DNA of 64,000 nucleotides from Glossina fuscipes (Eukaryota; Arthropoda; Insecta; Diptera; Glossinidae): assembly GCF_014805625.2 (NCBI RefSeq), contig NW_023998417.1, positions 15,116,885 through 15,180,884 on the forward strand, read 5' to 3'. Positions 1 to 12,838 of the stretch are shown piece by piece. The notes under the pieces were generated by a model that was not told the DNA's origin, did no database searches, and was given only the letters and a program-made list of their open reading frames with translations. Position numbers and translations under genes: made by a program. How positions within the stretch are numbered: position 1 is the stretch's first letter; each line of letters opens with the position of its first letter.

Positions 1-2015
1 ACTTTTCTTATCATCTTCAATAGACAATTCTCTAATGAAATTTCCAACATTTCTTTGTATACGTCAGCTATGATATATTTCTACGTACATTTAAATCACG
101 AGACATTAGAGCGAATAAAGAGGAAGCAAAGGAAGTAAACAGCCACCATCAACTCAAGAAACCGAAATCCGAAACTAAGGCAGCAAGTAATCGTCAGAAA
201 GCAACATAGCAGACAGCAATGGCATCAAAAATAAATCATGTGCTGTATTTAAAAATAAAACAGGTGCAATGTCGTGTTGGTGGATCGAGCAACAAGATTA
301 TTCTAAAGATCCATGCGGGCTGAGAGGTGTTCTCTCAGCTGGTTAGGCTGCGAACAGTTACGAATGCAAGTAAATTAATTAAAGAAAAATTGCTATGAAT
401 AGTTAAAACTTTTGATTAGCCAATGTTGCCGCTGTTCGCAGAGGCAATAGATTTGCATAGATTGAGTAGAGGTAAAATATTAGGTTAACCTCGCCACACG
501 ATGTCGCAAGAATAATCGTTGTGATTAAATTCCAAAGAAACAAAGAGATTAAGAGTGTCAACGTAGGTTCTTACTTAAACAGTTCTTCAACTGTATATGA
601 AGTTATACATAAATGGCGACGAGGTAAGGTATAGGAGTGTGGTTGGTTTTCAATCGGTTTAAAGGACCTGTGCACCGAAAATATCCGAGTTTCATTGGTG
701 CAGTAAAGACCCCACGCTGATGGAATGCAGACGACGAAAGGAGGAAAAGCTTACGAATGTTTGAAGCAAATCATCTCTGATTGAGTAAAACGAATTCCAA
801 AAAAGCTTCTCAATAAGAGAAACTGAGCAAATTTTGGATGTCAATTGTAAAATTCATATCCAACATAATGGGGCCAGATTTATTTAGCCATTGTGTTTAT
901 GCAAGAAAGATCTCATATAATTCCATAGAGAATTAAAAATGTACTAATTTTTTGAAAAAAATCTCGCAACTTGTGTTCTTAAAGGAGATTCGATAACTGC
1001 TGCAGGCAGCGTAATAATTTTTATCATTTATATTGGCAGCATAATAAGAAGCGACATTTCCCAATATATTTGACAAGCAGCATAAAGAATATGGATGTTG
1101 ATATTAAATTCGCTTAAGTGTGCCTCAGAATCTTTTCAAATTGTTTGCAACGACCGCTTCTTTCATTTGCTTCTAATTGGCAGGCAACTGTTGAAATGCA
1201 TATATCCGCATTTCGATCTCTTAGTGCTGTTAATTTCTTTTACAAGATCTCCGATGACGATACGGTGCACGCAATTTGAGATGGATTCCTACTAATTCAA
1301 AAGAAACAGAAGGCAAACTCACGATGTACATATATCACACGTATAGCTTAAAATGTTATAAATTTTAAGGAAATGAAACTAAAAATTCACTTAGGAGACC
1401 TCCACTTACTCGGCGCAGACTTATATGTAGGAATGCTTACTTACGGAATGGCACTCAGCTTGCGTTCGGCCGTCACAAATCTGTCTGTGTTCAGAGCTGA
1501 ATGGGTGGAAACAGAAGTATGTCGGCAAAATAATTTTTGCAAAAGGATAAACGTTGTAAAATGCATTTTCAATTTGCAACTATACGTGTATAATGATCGT
1601 CATGGAAAAGGGAAACGGAAAAGTAAGGAAGAAAATAGTAAAGAAGATGAGTAAATGAACTACACACGACTGCTTGTATTTAAGGCCATATATCACCAAA
1701 CAATATACAATGGTATGTAATGCTACCAGTACGAACATGACTGTTTATTTCATACTCAAGAATTTGTTGTATAAAAACAAAGTTGAAAAGGAAAGGACAT
1801 GGCTATCAAAAGGTAAGCTCTCAGTTTTTCCGCTTTCTGTGTGCATGTAACTGCATTATAGATGCTAACGTATCAGCCGCACATGTCCTCGGTATTATTG
1901 TTAAAGAAATTTCCTTGAACAACAAGATGTAAATTCTTTGGGACACATTACAGCCAACACAAAAGTATATACACACCTGCAAAAGTGTACATCAATGCTA
2001 TTAGTTCGAACGCTT

Positions 2016-2059
2016 ATATATGTATATACATATATCCATATATATATGTACATAAAATA

Positions 2060-2094
<35 letters not shown>

Positions 2095-2095
2095 G
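2016..2095. repeat. (TA)n microsatellite
   Basis: Long interrupted TA/TATG tract in intron DNA. Confidence 0.9.
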
Positions 2096-5000
2096 CAGGT
2101 ATATTTATTTAAATCCAAATAGGATTTATAAAGTAGTTCTAGCAGCACATCAGTAAAGACACAACCTCTTATAACCTTGCCTGTTAAGGGAATAACATAT
2201 CAAGTAAATATCCTTGCAATTGCTGTGAATAAAACAATAACAGCAACAATGGCAATTGCAGAAAAAGCTGCTGCAGAACGTTATGCTGAAATTCCTACTT
2301 TCCATACGTAAAATCCTATGCATATGTATGAGCGAATTTTTATTTCCCGGGCATATGTGTGGGCTGGGGTTTTATTTTTTTTTACAATTGTCCCAGGATT
2401 TACAAAAAGAGAATGAGCGTATTTGTGTAGCCTTCTAGTCCATACTGCATCGTAATCGGATTGCTCTCTTATTCACTTCAACTTGTTAACTGCTCAGTAG
2501 ATGGTGTTACCGATTTACATTTGAAATGTTCATTATATGACGACAGTTGTGTGCTCCTGACAAGCCACAAAAACAACAATCGCCAGAATAGTAAAAATAA
2601 ACACATCATTACGAAGTCAGTCGTGCTGATTTACATGATTTTTACGTTTGTTCAGAGACCGTCCACAAATTTCGTTAAGTCAGAATTGTAAAATTATTGT
2701 GCTTCCAGGTGGAAGCAAAAATGTAAGAAAGGAAAACACGTATCCCCTTACTTAATACCTGCTTATAATCTTGAAATTTTCAAGTCCAGTAATTGCTTTA
2801 CGCTGCTAGGAGAACTGCCTGATAGGCGTATATCGTTATTGGTCATTGAATTCTAGTTGCAATCAAGCTTTTTCGCAGAGCTACAATAAGTAAAAAACAT
2901 CACGAAAACATTGACCGTTGAGGGGCAGTTGAGTACTAGTGAGAAAAAGGAATGTTTGCAATGAATACAATTTGTACACTAGATGTATAATACTTATGCC
3001 AGTCCCAGTTGAAAAAAAGAATGGAAAAGAATGAAAAACCTTTTACAATATTACGTATTTTAAACAAACAAGAAAAGAAAAGATTTTTTCCTATATGTAA
3101 CTAACTGGTCTGACGCGGTCTTGACACTATTCGGTTTTTTGCAGACCGATTGGAATAATTACAAAATCAAGTTGAAAAATTTGCAAAAATCTTTAACGGA
3201 GTTAGGGGCTTAGGACGCGGAAGCTCAGATTAAAATAAAAGAGCAGAATATTGATTTTGTCGGAAACAATGAAAGAAATATGCAATCACGACTTTATATT
3301 TATAGTATTTTTGGAAGTTTAACTCTGTAACTAATTATTCCTGCATTTAGATCTTTAATCTCTCTCTCTGAATTTTTTCTTTTATTATTCTATGCCCAGC
3401 CTTTTGTACTCTCCACTCAATTATTTCACAACTGAGTTCTTAAAGAAAACTGCATACAATAGGAAAAAACGTGATTTATACAATAAGCGTATAATCTGCT
3501 TCTTAGCATATTGTATGGCAGCTGATGGCTGGTAATTCATTATTATTTTAAGATGGAATAGTTGGCTATTCAGTTAACCACGCACAAATGCGACATTAGT
3601 GCCTGAAGACACTGCACGGTTATCTGCATTACTTTTTTCCATGAATTGTGAAGAATGCGGTAGTCTTCGAAGGTTGCTTTTGTTCACACCGGTTAGTGTC
3701 CGCTTGAGAAGAGAAACAAAAATAAAGTTTTTACTTGTGCCAATTTACAGGATATGCAAACATTTTTTGAGTTTGCATAAAATTTGAGCCAAAGAAAATG
3801 TGGAAAACAAAAAGAGGTGAATACGCGAGAAAAGAAGGAAAAGTGTTTTGTCAGCATATTAAAATAAATGTTACGGTTGGTCAAAATAGCATCGAACAGT
3901 TCGGATTTTTGTTTTAAAACAAAATTATATTCTTCTTCTTTTCCTTTCCTCAGCCGCGATTTTTGATGCTGATGGAATTACGTTGCGTTGGTGCATAAAT
4001 TCCCAGTAAGGAACGAGTAAACCTCGAACTTAAAACCTCTCACTACAGTGGATTTTTTCATTATAAAGTTATGTCTTATATTTGTAGTTGTCTTGTCAAT
4101 TATTTGGGCCAGTGTGCGCTTCATTTTCGGTGTTCTCTCCGCGAGTTAGGGAAAAGTCTTGTTTCCGAGAAAGCAGTCTGAGTTGATTATTCACCTGGTC
4201 GTACGAAATTCACTAAAAACTGCATTCTGAGCGCTGCTCATGCATGGATCCACTAACTGCAAGCAAGCTTAAGAGGAATTCTCTCAAGCGACGAACACAT
4301 TCGTTTTGCTGGGCTATTGATAGGTTTCTAGCAACTAATTTTCTGCTGAATTCTTTCGATTTAGTTGCCAATGTTAACGATTAAGGAAAATTTCCATATT
4401 AGTTTTAGATAATCACAAGTCTTGAGCGTCAAATAAACATCGCCTTTTGCCGGGAAGAAATTCTGTTCAAATTCGGCTTTGGCTCCAAAAATGTTGTAAT
4501 TAGTTTTGTTCCTCAGTCGCGTTGACATCGATTATGTCGAACGCCATCTGGATCCAAATGGGGTGGACATGTAAACAACATTTTGAAAACTATTCTCGGT
4601 AATCGAGGAGCTAAGTTGGCAGGGGGCAGGTGACAACTTAAATATCTCAAAACTATTTTGTATTCACATCAGCGTATGAGAGGAACCGGAGGACTATAGC
4701 TTAGCTAGAGTGGAACAAAAACACAAGACTATGACTTGTAAAGGAGAATTGCGTAAAGTGAAGATAGGATCGTCTTATGCCCTCGGATCTCAAGGTCAGA
4801 CCAGACGCCGGCTCTTTTGATTAATGAAGTAGAGTTTTGCGAGAAAAAAAGTTTGTTCTCTTTTTACTTAGTCCCGGGAATTGTTAACTGACGAATAACT
4901 AACTGCAGCACACTTTACTTTTGCATTTCATTTTAACTTAAATGGATTAGCAACTATTCTGGGAATGTTCAAGATTCACCTTATGGCAAATTTAACTTTT

Positions 5001-5172
5001 TCAGTTTCAGCTTTCAGTTAGTTTGTAAATACTCGTTTCATTTTTTTTTCGTTAATGCCCCATATCTTGCCTGGCAAATAAGAAAATAGAGATAAAGGAA
5101 TTATTATGATTTCTTAGTTTATTCAGAAAATAATTGTTTAACAAAGTCTTTGTGTTAAGGAAAAAAAACAAA

Positions 5173-5200
5173 CCAAGCCAAGCCAAGCCAAGCCAAGCCA
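5173..5200. repeat. CCAAG pentanucleotide array
   Basis: Five and a half perfect tandem copies of CCAAG. Confidence 0.95.
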
Positions 5201-5824
5201 ACAATCAAGTTAGTTGCATTTTTTATTAAGCTTTTCCTTCAATTTCTTTCGTTAAAAATTAGCCTTGAGATGAATCAAAGAGAAAAAAATATGTAATAGG
5301 ATAGAAATTTTATAATTTCAGAAGAGTGTGAGAAACTTTTTAATTTGTAGTAAAAAGTTTTATTTAAGACAAAAAAAGAAGGAAAAAAAATTGAGCACGA
5401 GCCATAAATGTATGCATTGAAAGAGCATCTGGTGATGCTTTAATTCTAATTCATGCTTACACCCCGGAGATATATAACCAAGTTTTCCATCCAAATTGAA
5501 CAGAACTACGGAATAAGCGAAAGAAAATTAAATGCAAAAAAAAAAACTCTAGTAATAAAGAGCAATTTTTTCTATTGATAATTAAACTGAAATTAAAAGA
5601 AATTTTTTTATCGCCTGCTCCACCGCATTCATCACATTTGCTTTTAATACCTTCAACACAGCTGTATGAAACTTTTTTGTACCTCTGCAATCTTCGGCGA
5701 AGGCACGTCGATTTTATCAGACCGTTCGCAACATTTAGAAAGAATCTTCACGGACCACATATATAAAATATAATACGTATTGTGCCCAATATGTTTTATT
5801 ATATATATTTCATATAAACCTAGA

Positions 5825-5912
5825 TATTTTTTCGGTTAGCATTATATTCCGGATCGATCTACCCACTTGTGCGTCAGTATGTGATAAATATTCTCGTGGT
5901 TGCAACCATTAA
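5825..5912 (+). repeat. Dispersed repeat with (TA)n, diverged copy 2
   Basis: The segment TTATATTCCGGATCGATC, then a GTGCGTCAGTATGTGATAAA block, then TATTCTCGTGG aligns in order with copy 1 (ATTCCTGATCAG, GTCCATCCGTCTG, AAATATGCTCGTGG). An AT-rich tract (TTATATATATTTCATATAA) precedes it. Confidence 0.4.
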
Positions 5913-6849
5913 GACATCAGGTTGAAATTTGGAAGAGGCATTGCAACTTGTTGCAGGCTAGACTGGTGTAGAAAATGGTTTCAATCTATTAAAAGACACG
6001 CCCATCATTTTGTTTTGAAAAGAGAAAAATTCAATTTTCCGATTATTACTCATACACTGCTCATTAAAACTGATAGGGAGACAAACGTTTTCGTGTACTT
6101 TGAGTACAGGAGCTGTTTGCTTTCTAATAATAAAGCTGGTGGGTATAGAAGATTTGACCATAGCCGAATACAATTTTCTTACTTGCTTGCTTTCAAAATA
6201 GCCTTCTTCTTCTGCTCTGCTTTATTAAAAAAAGTCTTTTAATTATGTATTAACAGGGTTTGTTGTTTTGTTGGACGAGAAGACAAGACAACCAGACACA
6301 TTTATGATTTATGGTCTTCGGTATTAAAAGAGTTTTGCAATAACTTTTTACTTTTCTCTTCGTCGTGTCCCCTTTAAGTTTAAGTGTATGATAGAAAATT
6401 TTGTATTAGCGCACAATTAGTAAACTGCAGTTTTTATGAGTTGAAAGCAGAAAAAATAATATAGATTGTGCATTGAAAGTACTTCGGGGTCTCTACTAAT
6501 CGTTGCAGGATGTTTTGGGCCTAATTATGTGGTAATGAATTCACAATTTTCACTTATCATATACACAAAATATTTTGAATGGCTTTAACAGTGCCATTAA
6601 CGTTTCATCTAACATTTCGCATATTCCAAAAGTATGCATATGTATATATATCATGGGCGTGCGCATAGATAAACTATGCGATATATTACGTTGTTAGCCG
6701 GCAATGTGCTGAAGAATAAAGGAAAAGTTCCGAATTATCACGAGTTTGAGGAGGCAAACGGCGATTAATGGTCTGATTAGTCAGCAGCATTCTACCTTAC
6801 CTGAGGAGTAACGATTTTTATCCGCTTTGTCAATAGTTTTGCAAAATCC

Positions 6850-6990
6850 AGAGGAAGCTTCGGAGCGGAGAGCTCATACAGTATATATATATTATATATA
6901 TATATATATTCCTGATCAGTATCAAACTCGAAACCGATTTAAACATCTCTGTCCATCCGTCTGTTGTAAATATGCTCGTGGTGATAAAAA
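6850..6990 (+). repeat. Dispersed repeat with internal (TA)n, copy 1
   Basis: The copy reads GAAGCTTCGGAG, a (TA)n tract, ATTCCTGATCAGTATCAAA, then an ACCGATTTAAAC and CTGTCCATCCGTCTG segment and AAATATGCTCGTGG. The 49.38 kb copy has the same order of blocks. Such repeats are familiar in fly introns; I cannot assign it to a named family. Confidence 0.55.
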
Positions 6991-7285
6991 CGAAGCTATC
7001 GGCTTCAAACTCAGCAGAAATATTGGAAGTTCTTGCGCGCAGGTAGCAAAGGGGCCAAATCGGTCAAAGAACACGACGACAGCACATAATCTGAGCCTAC
7101 GGCTGTTTCAAAAAATAAGAATAAATTTCGTTTTTCGTTCGTTGCACGTACAACGGACAAAACGATAAAAATTTGCATTCGTACTCTAGGGATGATCCTG
7201 CAACATCTGCACAAAAGTGGCTAAAATCCACGCCATGTCACGCCCACGCAAAGTTATGAGTTATCATTTTTTATCTTTTTCATCC

Positions 7286-7372
7286 TTTCAAGGTTTTCTG
7301 CTTATTATATACTTCCTATATACTTCTGCTTATTATATACTTCCTATGCTTTCAAGGTTTTCTGCTTATTAC
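7286..7372. repeat. Short tandem/nested repeat
   Basis: The unit TTTCAAGGTTTTCTGCTTAT occurs at 7286 and again near 7350, and ATATACTTCCTAT occurs twice between them. The pattern fits a local duplication with slippage. Confidence 0.85.
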
Positions 7373-10300
7373 ATAAAGTAAACGCGACAGAGTGTTGGAG
7401 ATACATTATCAAGTGGGACATAACTTTTTTTGAAATACAAAGACGTCTCTACCTGTTTCGGATGCATTCATTGTCACAAATTTTCCATTGATTCATTCTT
7501 TCGAAATATTTTGATTCGTATGTACACTACAATATTTACATATAATCTCTTTAAACAGATAATGAACATGAACAAGATTTATAAACCTTTTCATGACAAA
7601 TTCGACTGCGTATGCAAACTTTTGTCTGTCAAAAACTTGTTGTTTCAGGTAATTTCTTTTAATTAAGCTGACGCATTTCTTATAAATACACTGAGTGTAC
7701 TGTAAATGTACTGAATGCTCCTTAAACACTGGATTATATGCATATGCGGGCGCCTTACGATTTTTATATAATATCCTTAAAACTTTTGCTTTAATATAAG
7801 ATGTGGTCTTATGCAATATATCGAACATAACTTTTATGGCTTTTCCCGTAGCTATCGAGTGATTTTTACTGTACGATAAACAAAAAATCCGGACCTTTAA
7901 GGCATGTGAGGACGCTCTGGGCTCTTCATTTATAATTTCACAATATTCCTGCCTGCTGCTAGGATTGTGTACGATATATTTTTGTAAATGGCTTCACTGG
8001 GTCTGTTTAAGATTAATTGTGTTCTACGTAAAACAGAAGAAATTAATCTCATTAAACTTTATTAACATTGGGCAACAATAAGAACAACTCTTATAATTGA
8101 AACTATTTTAAGTTCATATAAAATTTCGTTGGAAGTTGTATTAATTAATCATATCATTAAAAGTGTAATTTTCGCTTTGATGGAAAATATTTTAAGCTCT
8201 TGTTGTACTCTTTTTTTAATGTTACTCGTATTGTCGCCTAGCTTCGTTATATAGATGCATTGCTGTTGTGTATACGCGGTTCTACTGACATATCTGAAGC
8301 AGTGGGTGAAAGGGCGGGCAACTTAGTAGTAGCAAAAGTATTCATTCAATCTTTGCCATAGAACGGACTGACTGTACGAATTGTATTCAATCAATTTTTT
8401 TTTTTTGTAATTTGTTGTTGCGCTTGCATTCATTTTTGTTGTGTTCATATCCCAAGTTCATCGGAATTCCATTATTCTCTATCAAAGAACATGGATTCAT
8501 CGGGTTTTTTATTCCTTTTATAGTATCTGAAATATCCAGTAACATATGTATACTCTCGATTAGTATTAGAAGCTGTGAAACTTTAACTAAGTCTATCCAC
8601 TTATCTATCTGTCTATCTATTATATGCTATTGAAAATGTCATGGTCGTGCATCAATAGTTGGGATTTTAATTTTTTTCGATAAATCGAAGAGTTTGAAAG
8701 GAAAAAAAATTCTTATTAACGAGATACTAATAGCAAAAGCTCTGCGAGCTAATGAATGCTTTAGTTTCGTCCATGGCAATAGCAGCTTTTTTGCTAGTTT
8801 TCGGTAATCATGTAAAATTTAGTAATTTTTATACAATAAATATATTTTCAACATTTTACGTCTTGTCTTGCTTATGTTTCTGGAAAAAACCATGCTCATG
8901 TTTTTTTAATGAGAAAGTGTGTAAATGTTACTAACTTTACTTAGTACCCTTACTATGTAGTGTAAGTGAATATTTATTTGTAAAAAGTTGCATTTAAGTT
9001 GAAATTTCATTTCATTAGTAAAACAAGCTCTACAACAGTATAAACAGCAGCAGAAAAAACTTTCGCTTGTAAAAGTAATTCTGTTTCAATTACTCTCTAC
9101 TGAGGTTGTCTCGGCAGGTATCATTTAGCTGTGTATGTGTGTATATGCTACGAATTTTTGTAGTGAAAATGTAAAGTATACGCTAAGGTAACATGAAAGG
9201 AATATTGTTTTCTTTTGCCTTGTTGCGCATTTGCCGGTGTATAAGTGCCCGTAAAATAAGATGAGAGCAGTTCGGTGAAAGTAAGCGATGGCGACATGCC
9301 AACCAGAACGCTAAAAGGAAAACCGCACGTTTGGCTTCTCGCAGGCGATTCTTTTTGTAACTCGGGAATTTTTTAGCATAGGCTAACCGAAGAAAAAAAA
9401 AAAAAATAAACCGAAACGGGAGTTTGTTTTCTGTGTTTACTTTCTGTAAAACTTCTAAAGAGTTGAACTTGACTGATGACTAACTTTCAAAAGAATAACT
9501 ATTTATTTAACTCATGACACAAAAAGCTGTTGCAAATCGAAACTAGCCAAAGGTAATTAATTTTCCCTAATCTAGAAGCACCAGTAGAAGTAAAAATAAA
9601 AACTTTGCTAGTTGTGGAAGGTTTTAGTTCATTTATCGAAGCAACCACTAAATAAAGTAACTAACAAGCACGTCTTTTTGGCATTCGATTCATTAGCGGA
9701 AGTTAAGGCGGAAATAACGGCGACTTTATTTATTCATCGTGACCCCTGGTAGTAACTAACTATTGTTGTTATATACCTGCGCTGCTCTCCTCCTTTCCTT
9801 GTATACTTTGATTCAACATCCTGTCGTTTCGCCGTCATGGTATCTAAACCACATTTTTTCCATTCAAAGTTGTACTTAAAGTTTTCTCTCGTTCATGTCG
9901 CAAACGTTAAGTGAACCTATAAGAGTAAATAAAAGTTCTTTTATGTTTTGCTCACACACACACACATTCACAAAACATTGACAAAAACAAAATTTTTTCG
10001 TTTGATCTATTCCTTGAATAATGCTCTTTGTTTTTCCTCTTTTCCCAAAGAGTTGCAAATTTTTTCTTATTAATTTTAGTGATGAAAGTGCGGTTTTAGT
10101 GCAGCACTCATCAACCCAGCACACAATTCTCGGTTGACTGCGGTTCCACACTTGGTTGGTTGGATTGATAAATTATTTTGCTTCATTTTCAAAAGTTCAA
10201 TAGAAAAACAAACTAATCTAATATATCTTCGAATGTTACATTTGTTCCCTTATTCAAGGGATGACTACACTTAATTCAGCTACAGCTAAACTAATGATAT

Positions 10301-12778
10301 CGAAAAATGACGGCGTGCAAACGTTCTTATTGTATTGGCAAACGCATAGGATATAGAACTTCTGCTTTCCTCACAAAACGCGCTCTCGTCATACATGACG
10401 CTCTTGTTTCAGAAACTAGTTCGATCCATATTTGTTAATAGCTTTCAAAATTTTTCAAGCAAAATGTCGAATTTACTCTCGAGCCCTAGAAAGAGTGCGA
10501 TTTGATTCTCACAAGGTCCGCAAATTTTATCATAATGTGTTAAATTCCTTCGCTTAAAATCGGTTTAAAAATTTAATAAATTCTTCCACAAAAATCAACA
10601 TTAACACTACACAACTAAAATTATAGCCGGTCAAAGCGGATCATTGAGTACCGATCTTTACCAGTTACAACATATGCATTTATTTGCCTATACTAGGTTT
10701 GTTTGTTTGAACTACATCTCATTTCCATGCAAATAGTAATCGTCTCAAAACATGGACTAACTAAATTAATTTTCTTTTCTCAAAAGTCTTATTATTCTGG
10801 GATATTTCAGAAATCTTATGAATGCAACTTTCAGAATATGGAAAGGGATTTTTAATACATGGTATTGAACTGCACCTGACACTGATTGCGCGTCAACTTC
10901 ATTACAATATTTATTTGACTTTTAACATATTTCCGGCGTCAAATTCGCTGATCAGATATATTTTTATTCTTAAGCTTTTTTAACAATATCACAAGAGAGT
11001 GCTTGATTTTTGAATGAAATGCAATTATGGGTAATAAAAGGAATAGACAGACGCTAGTGAAAGAAAATTGCGAAATGTTTTCTTAGGTAATAGGTCTTAA
11101 CAATTTGTCGCGCTCTTCTCTTTTCCTCCTATGGAAGGTCAGTATGTGTTGATTTTCTAAAATAAAAAACGTATTTCATATCATCGAAGTGTGCGTGTAT
11201 GATTAATACCGTTATGAAAATATCCCTCTTAAACCAAATTCCAAAAATGGAGCACTCAAATACACATTCACGGCGCTTTACTTGCTCGATGCAACTGGAT
11301 ATTGTTGAGACGATTAAGAATAATTCGCAAGAATTACGTGCTGTGACAGAGCGGGAGAATTTGAAAAAGATATGTAATCGGAGCGTTTGTGTAGGTGTCT
11401 TTATAAAAAAATTAATTGCCTCGTATTTTTGTATGCCCCTTCTTATCTTGATCTTGAATTCAATTATTTCCACATACATTACGAACATTTTACAAAGATT
11501 TGTTTGTCTACTGCCATTTTTGACCCCTTAACAGAAATTATGGCAACGAAGGGATTGGACTGAATATATCTCCCACATATTATTTCTTTGCGTAAAGTCC
11601 TGCGTTGCTATTTTTTCAATATTTCTGACCCGAAACTTTATTTGTGACCTAGAAAAAGACAGTGCAAGCAAGGTTTTCTTAAACTATACTTTGCTTTTCT
11701 TTAAGTTTTGGCAAGTTCGAAAACAGTTGCCATCCGTGTACATAGCTCCTTGGGTGCGTTTGTTGAATTTTCAGTTTATTCGAATTTGGAAAGGAAGCAA
11801 TTGACTATTATGTTTCGAAAATAGTCAAAGGATGTGGAGCGTAAAGTTAATTTCTTAAAATAATGAGAACCGACTATTACTTTAAGGAAAACTTTGTATA
11901 TATATATATATGTGCAAATTGTATGTGTATGTATGTATGCATATAAATAGATCATATTTTCCGTTTCCGGTGCTTTTACAATCTTGAATAATATCGAAAT
12001 GTGTACGACAAAAGCTCTTAATGAAATGTCGAGCAGCAGGTGATGCCTGGTAGCAGAAACCATTTCCTTCAATATTTCCTCCTTCTGTTCTCCGAGAAGA
12101 TTTAAATTTTATTCGTTTTATTGCATGCCTTACATAGTTTTGTTTGAAAGTTTCTTTCTTTTTCTCCTTTTTCTTTTTAAGATTGAGAAAAAAGCCAAGT
12201 TTGTGAAATATTTTCTGTAAAAAATGTTGAAGTTTAAGTCAGTTTAACTGGCTGAACGGCTTTGGTATTGTGGTATGGCTTGATAGGGAGACATGGCATG
12301 ATGTGTGGTAAGTTGAATGGCATGCTTTCCTAGACTGGAATTAAATTATTTGTCATTTTCTTGTCAGCTTGCTCGCTGTTAGCAAAATAAACCAACCAAA
12401 TCTGCTTCATAGTTGCAAGACCTTATTCTTCAGCATTTTGAATTCATAACAGTATTAATTTTGGCAAATTTTTTTTCTTTCGCTCGCTGTCTTCTACTAT
12501 CTTTAATGCTTATCATTGATTCTCCTCCTTTTTTCTCTTTTTTTTCCTAATTTCTGTCTTCTTTTTTTTCGTATTGCAAAGTTTTAGAAAAGGATTTCTT
12601 TTGCCGTAATCAGTGTCATTGGGATTTGTGTTATTATTCTCATTGCCTTGTCAGCATTTTTTGTTGTTATTGACTTTTGCTTTTTAAGATTTTTCCTAAA
12701 TATGCATATTATTGATTTACTATTCCAAGTAGTCTCGTCGCCTTCTTTCATTTCTTTAGCCATCGTTGCTGGCATTAC

Positions 12779-12838
12779 CGTCATTATGATCGTCATCGCC
12801 ATCACCATCATTATTATTATTATCATCATTATCACCTT
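12779..12838. repeat. ATC/ATT triplet microsatellite
   Basis: Imperfect ATC and ATT triplets over about 60 bp. Confidence 0.85.

Noticed and set aside
1938..2156. Tyr/Ile-rich open frame over a TA tract
   Set aside because: Pure translation of a microsatellite. The same applies to frames at 55545-55889, 55611-55859 and 48592-48936.
6790..6850. Possible minus-strand exon ending at a CTCAG|gtaagg-like donor near 6.80 kb
   Set aside because: The short open stretch does not resemble an FN3 or any other domain and overlaps a dispersed-repeat copy.
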